Positions 59,353 through 64,000 of a stretch of DNA of 64,000 nucleotides are shown here, one piece after another; positions within the stretch are counted from its first letter, which is position 1; each line of letters starts with the position of its first letter. The stretch lies in assembly GCF_001641695.1 (NCBI RefSeq), contig NZ_LSEF01000091.1, positions 1 to 64,000 on the forward strand, read 5' to 3'. Below the pieces are notes generated by a model. The model was given only the letters and a program-made list of their open reading frames with translations. It ran no database searches and was not told where the DNA came from. The stretch comes from Bradyrhizobium neotropicale (GTDB taxonomy: Bacteria > Pseudomonadota > Alphaproteobacteria > Rhizobiales > Xanthobacteraceae). The position numbers and the translations under genes are program-made.

Positions 59353-61314
59353 TCAACCCCCGCCGGCTGACGAACGTTCCCGCGTCGCGGCCTTCAAGGC
59401 CGCGAGATCGACGCGCGAGGCAATCTTGTCAAGCGCGACCGGCAGCCGCTGGCGCCAGTTCGGATGCTCATCGATCGTGCCGGGAATGTTGGGCTGGTCG
59501 ATCACGCCGAGCAGGTCCTCCAGCGAGACCGCCAGAAGTCGCGACGGCGTGCGCGACAGGAAGGTGAGCACCGAATAGAGATCGTTGGCCGTGATGCCGT
59601 TGAAGCGCAGGATCTCGTCGAGCATGCCGAGTGCGTGCCACCGCGCCTCGTCGTTCTCGCCGGGATCGATCCCCAGCGAAAGCTTCATCTTCAGATCGCT
59701 GAAGGAGCGCCAGCCGGCATAGGTGCAGAGATCGTGCGTGTTGAGCGTGACCAGCGCGTTGGGCCGGTAGTGATCGATGTTGCGGAAACGGCCGGCATCA
59801 TCGCGCTCGAACATCATGACGAGATAGGACCAGATGCCGAAATCCTGCATGGTCTCGCGGAAACCTTCCGGCACGGTGCCGAGGTCCTCACCGATCACGA
59901 TGCATTTGTGCTTGGCGCTCTCGCGCGCGACCGCCGCAAGCAGCGCCTCGAACGGCATCTGCACATAGGCGCCATTGTCGGGCTTGAAACCGCGCGGCAC
60001 CAAGTACAGCCGCTTCAGGCCGAGCACGTGATCGAGCCTGATCGCGCCGGCATGGCGCATCGAGGCGGCCAGCATCGCGGCGAAGGGCACGAAGGACTGC
60101 GCCTCGAGGCCACCGGCATTGAAGCCGGCGAGGCCCCAATCCTGCCCCACTGTGTTGAGCACGTCGGGCGGCGCGCCGACGGCGAGATGGCGGGAGATCG
60201 CCATCTGCTCGTTCCAGGCGTCGAAGCCGTTGGATTGCACGCCGACGGCGACGTCGAGATAGAGCCCGACCTTCATGCCGAGCTGGGCAGCAAGCACCTT
60301 GGCGGCCTGCAATTGCGACTCGGCGGTCCACTGCACGAATTCGACGAACTCGACGTCGCGCTTGTCCGGGCCATCGCGCAGTTCGGCGAGTTTTGCCTCG
60401 TCCGGCTGCTGCCATTCCCGCGGCCATTCCCACCATGGCCCTGCGAAGCGATGCCGCAATACCTCGAAACAGGCAAAGCGGGACAATAGCGGCGCGCGCT
60501 CGGTGCGGAATGCGGCAAACTCCTGCCGGCGCGCCTCGCTCGCCTTCGTCACGAAGCTGTCAAAGGCGACGCGCAGGCCTCGCCATTTCAACGGCGCCAT
60601 CTCGCGATAGCGGACGCGATCGCCCTCCCGCAGGCGCGCGGCGATGGCGGCCGCATCGGGGACGAGTTTGGGCGAATATTCGGGGATGGCCTCGACGTCG
60701 ATGTAGAGCGGATTGAGGAACAGGCGGCTGTTCGGCGAATAAGGGCTGCAATCGGCCGGATGGTCGTCGAACAGCACATGCAGCGGATTGAGCCCGACGC
60801 CGTCGGCGCCTAGCTGCCGGGCGAGCCGGACGAGACCAGCAAGATCGGTGTAATCGCCGATGCCCCAATTGCGGTCGGAGCGGACGCTGTAGAGCTGCAC
60901 CGCGAGCAGCCAGCCGCGGTCGAAATCGCCGCCAAAGGCCCGCTCGGGTGCCACAATCATCGGCACCTCCTCCGAAACGCCCTCGGCATCGGTCAACGTC
61001 AACCGGTGGTAACCGAGTGGCAGGCCGGCCGGCCAGGAAATCACCGGCTCGCGCGTTTCACCCTGCGCGATCACGTTGAAGCTGCCGGTAATCTTCCACT
61101 GAAGCGGCGTCGCGCCGGCGGCGGCCAATTGGGTGCGTGCATTCGCGAGCGCACGAACCACGACCGGCCCGCTGACGAAGCGATAGACCCGCTTCTCCGG
61201 CAGGGCGTCGAGGATCGATTTCAGGGCCTCGGGCGCGGTGACCCGCAGCTTTCCCAGAGCATCGATGAATTCGGACTGGACGCCCTTGATTTCGGCTTGA
61301 TCTAAGAGATTCAT
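59353..61314 (-). CDS. malQ: 4-alpha-glucanotransferase (GH77)
   Basis: A 653-residue amylomaltase. A ~150-residue N-terminal extension precedes the GH77 core: NWGIGDYTDLAGLVRLARQLGADGVGLNPLH, SPYSPNSRLFLNPLYID, the nucleophile Asp in IRLDHVLGLKRLY, acid/base Glu in IVIGEDLGTVPEGF and the third Asp in VTLNTHDLCTYAGW (quoted in parts). All catalytic residues are intact. The start at 61314 has no strong ribosome-binding site. It diverges from glgE and disproportionates maltodextrins. Confidence 0.94.
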   Translation of the reverse strand: MNLLDQAEIKGVQSEFIDALGKLRVTAPEALKSILDALPEKRVYRFVSGPVVVRALANARTQLAAAGATPLQWKITGSFNVIAQGETREPVISWPAGLPLGYHRLTLTDAEGVSEEVPMIVAPERAFGGDFDRGWLLAVQLYSVRSDRNWGIGDYTDLAGLVRLARQLGADGVGLNPLHVLFDDHPADCSPYSPNSRLFLNPLYIDVEAIPEYSPKLVPDAAAIAARLREGDRVRYREMAPLKWRGLRVAFDSFVTKASEARRQEFAAFRTERAPLLSRFACFEVLRHRFAGPWWEWPREWQQPDEAKLAELRDGPDKRDVEFVEFVQWTAESQLQAAKVLAAQLGMKVGLYLDVAVGVQSNGFDAWNEQMAISRHLAVGAPPDVLNTVGQDWGLAGFNAGGLEAQSFVPFAAMLAASMRHAGAIRLDHVLGLKRLYLVPRGFKPDNGAYVQMPFEALLAAVARESAKHKCIVIGEDLGTVPEGFRETMQDFGIWSYLVMMFERDDAGRFRNIDHYRPNALVTLNTHDLCTYAGWRSFSDLKMKLSLGIDPGENDEARWHALGMLDEILRFNGITANDLYSVLTFLSRTPSRLLAVSLEDLLGVIDQPNIPGTIDEHPNWRQRLPVALDKIASRVDLAALKAATRERSSAGGG

Positions 61315-61413
61315 TCGGCACGCAGCTTGCAGGCCACCCTTTTGCCGGGGGCGTCGATTTTGAGGAGGCGGCGGAAGACGTTAGTCAGGGGTAACTCGCA
61401 GACCACACCTGCC

Positions 61414-61428
61414 GTTCCCAGGGGGAAC
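61414..61428. promoter_or_regulatory. Palindrome GTTCCC-AGG-GGGAAC between malQ and glgE
   Basis: A perfect 6-base inverted repeat near the middle of the 205-base gap. Each arm is also the GGAAC of an EcfG-like -35: towards glgE, GGAAC-N17-CTTT; towards malQ, GGAAC-N17-AGTT, each with one mismatch to CGTT. A second dyad, GTTCCC-GACAA-GGGAAAC, lies near 61471-61487. It may be a divergent stress promoter or an operator. Confidence 0.4.
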
Positions 61429-61519
61429 TAATGACACACAAGCGGCTTTCTATATAGGTACCAAGCGTCGGTTCCCGACAAGGGAAACGGGACCCTGCTT
61501 TGTTGTCAATGGCATCACC

Positions 61520-63466
61520 GTGAACAAGACAATTCAAACTGTCGAGAGTGCCGCAGCCGGCAGCGCTTTCCTCATTGAGGACGTCTATCCGATGATTGAC
61601 GGCGGCCGCTTTGCCGTGAAGCGGATCGCGGGCGAGCGGGTCGAGGTCTGGGCCGACATCTTTCGCGACGGCGACGCCGTGATCGGGGCCACGCTGGTAT
61701 GGCGCCGCGAGCAGGACCGGGATTGGCAACGCGAACCGATGATCCACCATAGCAATGACCGCTGGTCCGGCGCGTTCGTCCCGACCGAGCCCGGCCAATA
61801 TGTCTATGCCATCGAAGCCTGGACCGACGAATTCGCCACCTGGCGTCACGGGCTGGAGCGGAAACAGCTCTTCGGCGCCGACGTCACGCTCGATGCGATC
61901 GAGGGCGCCGGCCTTCTGACCAAGGCGCATGGCGCGGAGCAGAACGCCGCGGCGGTCATCGTGAGACAGTGCGAGAACTACCTTCAGACCGGCGAGGTCG
62001 CGCCGCTGCTCGCCGCCGAGCTCGGCGAGGCCATGTCCGAGAGCCAGTCACGGCCGGATCTGACCCGCTCTCCTCTCTTCCCGCTGACTGCCGACCGCGA
62101 CAAGGCGCGCTTCAGCGCCTGGTACCAGATGATGCCGCGCAGCCAGAGCGGCGTGCCCGGCCGGCACGGGACGCTGAGGGACTGCATCGCGCGCGTGCCC
62201 GACATCGCTGCGATGGGCTTTGACGTGCTCTACTTCACACCGATCCATCCGATCGGCCACACGCGACGCAAGGGCCGCAACAATGCACCGATCGCCAGCA
62301 AAGGCGATCCCGGCTCGCCCTACGCCATCGGCGGCGCCGAGGGCGGGCACGATGCCTTGCATCCCGAGCTCGGCACGATCGAGGATTTCCGCGCGTTGGT
62401 CGCAACCTGCCTCGAATACGGCGTCGAGCTCGCGCTCGATTTCGCCGTGCAGTGCTCGCCGGATCACCCCTGGCTGACGCAGCATCCGCAATGGTTCAAA
62501 TGGCGGCCGGACCGCTCGGTGAGGGCCGCGGACCGCCCCTATTCCGATATCGTCATCCCCGATTTCGCCTGCATCGACAGGACCGCTCTGTGGAGCGCTT
62601 TCCGCGACGTCATGCTGTTCTGGATCGACCACGGTGTGACCATTTTCGCCGTCGACAATCACGATACCGCGCCGCTCCCGTTCTGGGACTGGCTGATCCG
62701 CGACATCCGCCGCCGACATCCCGAGGTGATCCTGTTCTCCAAGACATATACGCGGCCGAAGCCGATGAAGGGGCTGGCCAAGCTTGGTGTCGCGCAGTCC
62801 TTCAGCTACTTCCCCTGGCGCACGCAGAAATGGGAGCTGGAGCAATATCTCGGCCAGCTCACCAACTATCCCGAACGGGACTTCTATCGTCCGAACCTGT
62901 TCGTCAACACGCCTGACCTGTTGCCCTATCATCTCCAGGGCGGCGAGGCCTGGGCGTTCAAGTCGCGGGTTGCGCTGGCGGCGACACTTTCGGGCAATTA
63001 CGGCGTCTACAGCGGGTTCGAGCTTCTGGAACACTCCGCCATCCCCGGCCGCGAGGAATATCTCGATTCCGAAAAATACCAGATCCGGTCACGCGACTGG
63101 AACCGGCCCGGCAACATCAAGGGCTACATCGCCGCGCTCAATCGCATCCGCAGCGAGAACATGGCGCTGCAGCAGACGGCCAATCTCCGCTTCCTCGCCA
63201 TCGAGGACGGCGAAACGCTCGCCTTCGCAAAGGAGGCGGCCGATCCGGCCAACACCGTCGTGGTCGTGATCGCCCTCTCGCGCCGTGCGCGCGAATTCTG
63301 GCTGGCGCTCGGCGACATCACGGTTGACGCCGGCGGAGATCGGCACCACGTCACGGTCCTCGAAAACCTCCTGACGGGCGAACAGTCCCGCATCGAATGG
63401 GGTGGGATCAGGTTGCACATCGATCCCGACCGCGATCCGGCGCTGCTGTTCCGCTGCCTGGCGTAA
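61520..63466 (+). CDS. glgE: GlgE-family maltosyltransferase homologue with altered active site
   Basis: A 648-residue GH13_3 protein matching alpha-1,4-glucan:maltose-1-phosphate maltosyltransferase over its whole length (IEDVYPMIDGGRF, PIHPIGHTRRKGRNN, GGHDALHPELGTIEDF, FAVQCSPDHPWL, RPNLFVNTPDLLPY, REEYLDSEKYQ). Nucleophile Asp379 (AVDNHDTAP) and Asp466 are present. The GH13 Arg two residues before the nucleophile is Ala377, and the acid/base Glu is Lys408 (FSKTYTRP where GlgE has LAEAFTRP). It is therefore possibly inactive or changed in chemistry. The start is GTG at 61520 without a strong ribosome-binding site. Followed 11 bases later by treS. Confidence 0.9.
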   Translation: MNKTIQTVESAAAGSAFLIEDVYPMIDGGRFAVKRIAGERVEVWADIFRDGDAVIGATLVWRREQDRDWQREPMIHHSNDRWSGAFVPTEPGQYVYAIEAWTDEFATWRHGLERKQLFGADVTLDAIEGAGLLTKAHGAEQNAAAVIVRQCENYLQTGEVAPLLAAELGEAMSESQSRPDLTRSPLFPLTADRDKARFSAWYQMMPRSQSGVPGRHGTLRDCIARVPDIAAMGFDVLYFTPIHPIGHTRRKGRNNAPIASKGDPGSPYAIGGAEGGHDALHPELGTIEDFRALVATCLEYGVELALDFAVQCSPDHPWLTQHPQWFKWRPDRSVRAADRPYSDIVIPDFACIDRTALWSAFRDVMLFWIDHGVTIFAVDNHDTAPLPFWDWLIRDIRRRHPEVILFSKTYTRPKPMKGLAKLGVAQSFSYFPWRTQKWELEQYLGQLTNYPERDFYRPNLFVNTPDLLPYHLQGGEAWAFKSRVALAATLSGNYGVYSGFELLEHSAIPGREEYLDSEKYQIRSRDWNRPGNIKGYIAALNRIRSENMALQQTANLRFLAIEDGETLAFAKEAADPANTVVVVIALSRRAREFWLALGDITVDAGGDRHHVTVLENLLTGEQSRIEWGGIRLHIDPDRDPALLFRCLA

Positions 63467-63477
63467 GGGCGCACGCC

Positions 63478-64000
63478 ATGAATGTTCTCTCCTCCGTTGA
63501 CACCAAGAAGATTGAGGTTGCCGAGATCGTGGACGAGCTCTGGTACAAGGACGCCATCATCTACCAGCTCCACGTCAAGGCCTTCGCCGACAGCAACAAT
63601 GACGGCATCGGCGACTTCGCCGGGCTGACCGAGAAGCTGCCCTATCTCCAGGACCTCGGCGTCACCGCGCTATGGCTCTTGCCGTTCTACCCTTCGCCCG
63701 GCCGCGACGACGGTTACGACATCGCCGACTACGGATCGGTCAATCCCGATTTCGGGACGATGAAGGATTTCAAGCGCTTCATCCAGGAAGCGCAGCGCCG
63801 CGGTCTGCGGGTGATCACCGAGCTCGTCGTCAACCACACCTCGGACCAGCACAAATGGTTCAAGCGCGCGCGCCGCAGCCAACCTGGCTCGAGCGCGCGG
63901 AACTGGTATGTCTGGAGCGACTCCGACCAGAAGTACCAGGGCACGCGGATCATCTTCACCGACACGGAGAAATCCAACTGGACCTGGGATACGGAGGCCG
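63478..64000 (+). CDS. treS: Trehalose synthase (TreS), 5' part
   Basis: The first ~174 residues of a GH13_16 protein, cut by the window end. LWYKDAIIYQLHVKAFADSN with NDGIGDFAGLTEKLPYLQDLG, GRDDGYDIADYGSVNPDFG and VITELVVNHTSDQHKWFKRAR are typical of TreS, which interconverts maltose and trehalose. In many proteobacteria TreS is fused to maltokinase; that part is outside the window. It begins 11 bases after glgE, the order expected of the TreS-Mak-GlgE-GlgB alpha-glucan pathway. Confidence 0.92.
   Translation, partial: MNVLSSVDTKKIEVAEIVDELWYKDAIIYQLHVKAFADSNNDGIGDFAGLTEKLPYLQDLGVTALWLLPFYPSPGRDDGYDIADYGSVNPDFGTMKDFKRFIQEAQRRGLRVITELVVNHTSDQHKWFKRARRSQPGSSARNWYVWSDSDQKYQGTRIIFTDTEKSNWTWDTEA

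Overview
The window looks like a chromosomal segment of a Bradyrhizobium-type alphaproteobacterium (Nitrobacteraceae). This is inferred from the high G+C, a pqqABCDE operon, a stand-alone malonyl-CoA decarboxylase, a fused transaldolase/phosphoglucose isomerase, an EcfG-type general-stress promoter, and many short palindromic intergenic repeats. No tRNA, rRNA or CRISPR array was seen.

Layout. 1-1473: a complete IS630-family element with near-identical inverted repeats and TA target duplications. It carries a divergent LexA-like wHTH passenger gene and sits in the stop codon of a DUF305 gene. 1.5-10.3 kb: exported DUF305 protein, hybrid histidine kinase, AraC regulator diverging from a cupin and a flavin monooxygenase, an exported orphan and an NAD-dependent epimerase. 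10.4-14.4 kb (minus strand): a secreted phosphoesterase and a di-haem cytochrome c peroxidase under a likely Pho box, plus an orphan ABC substrate-binding protein. 14.7-21.4 kb: RND efflux pair facing a CPA2 antiporter with universal-stress domains. 21.8-28.3 kb: MFS transporter with divergent AraC regulator, malonyl-CoA decarboxylase, DUF3297, glutathione peroxidase/amidase pair and a small DUF6894-like protein. 28.5-33.0 kb: pqqABCDE with an overlapping prolyl-aminopeptidase gene. 34.0-38.7 kb: three overlapping genes for a 2-oxoacid oxidoreductase with its own FAD/NAD(P)/Fe-S subunit. 38.9-44.2 kb: DUF4399 protein, adenylate cyclase fused to a periplasmic FGE-like domain, two exported proteins, and an ArsR/AHSA1 operon with tandem operators. 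44.2-49.0 kb: prkA-yeaH-spoVR with an exact EcfG promoter match. 50.0-57.5 kb: pentose-phosphate operon tal-pgi, gnd, zwf, pgl, gntK, HAD phosphatase. 57.5-64.0 kb: GH15 enzyme and malQ, divergent from glgE and treS (cut by the window end).

How the genes work together. The right third is carbon storage and stress metabolism: oxidative pentose phosphate flux (zwf, pgl, gnd, gntK), sugar phosphate interconversion (tal-pgi), and alpha-glucan/trehalose turnover (GH15, malQ, glgE, treS). It stands next to a stress-kinase operon with a general-stress promoter. PQQ made by the pqq operon would serve periplasmic quinoprotein dehydrogenases.

Most notable observations: the GlgE homologue has lost its catalytic acid/base Glu (Lys instead) and the near-invariant GH13 Arg while keeping the rest of the family signature; the FGE-like domain fused to the cyclase lacks catalytic cysteines; prkA has an exact EcfG promoter match; the phosphoesterase/peroxidase operon has a Pho box; and a peptidase gene is translationally coupled to pqqE.
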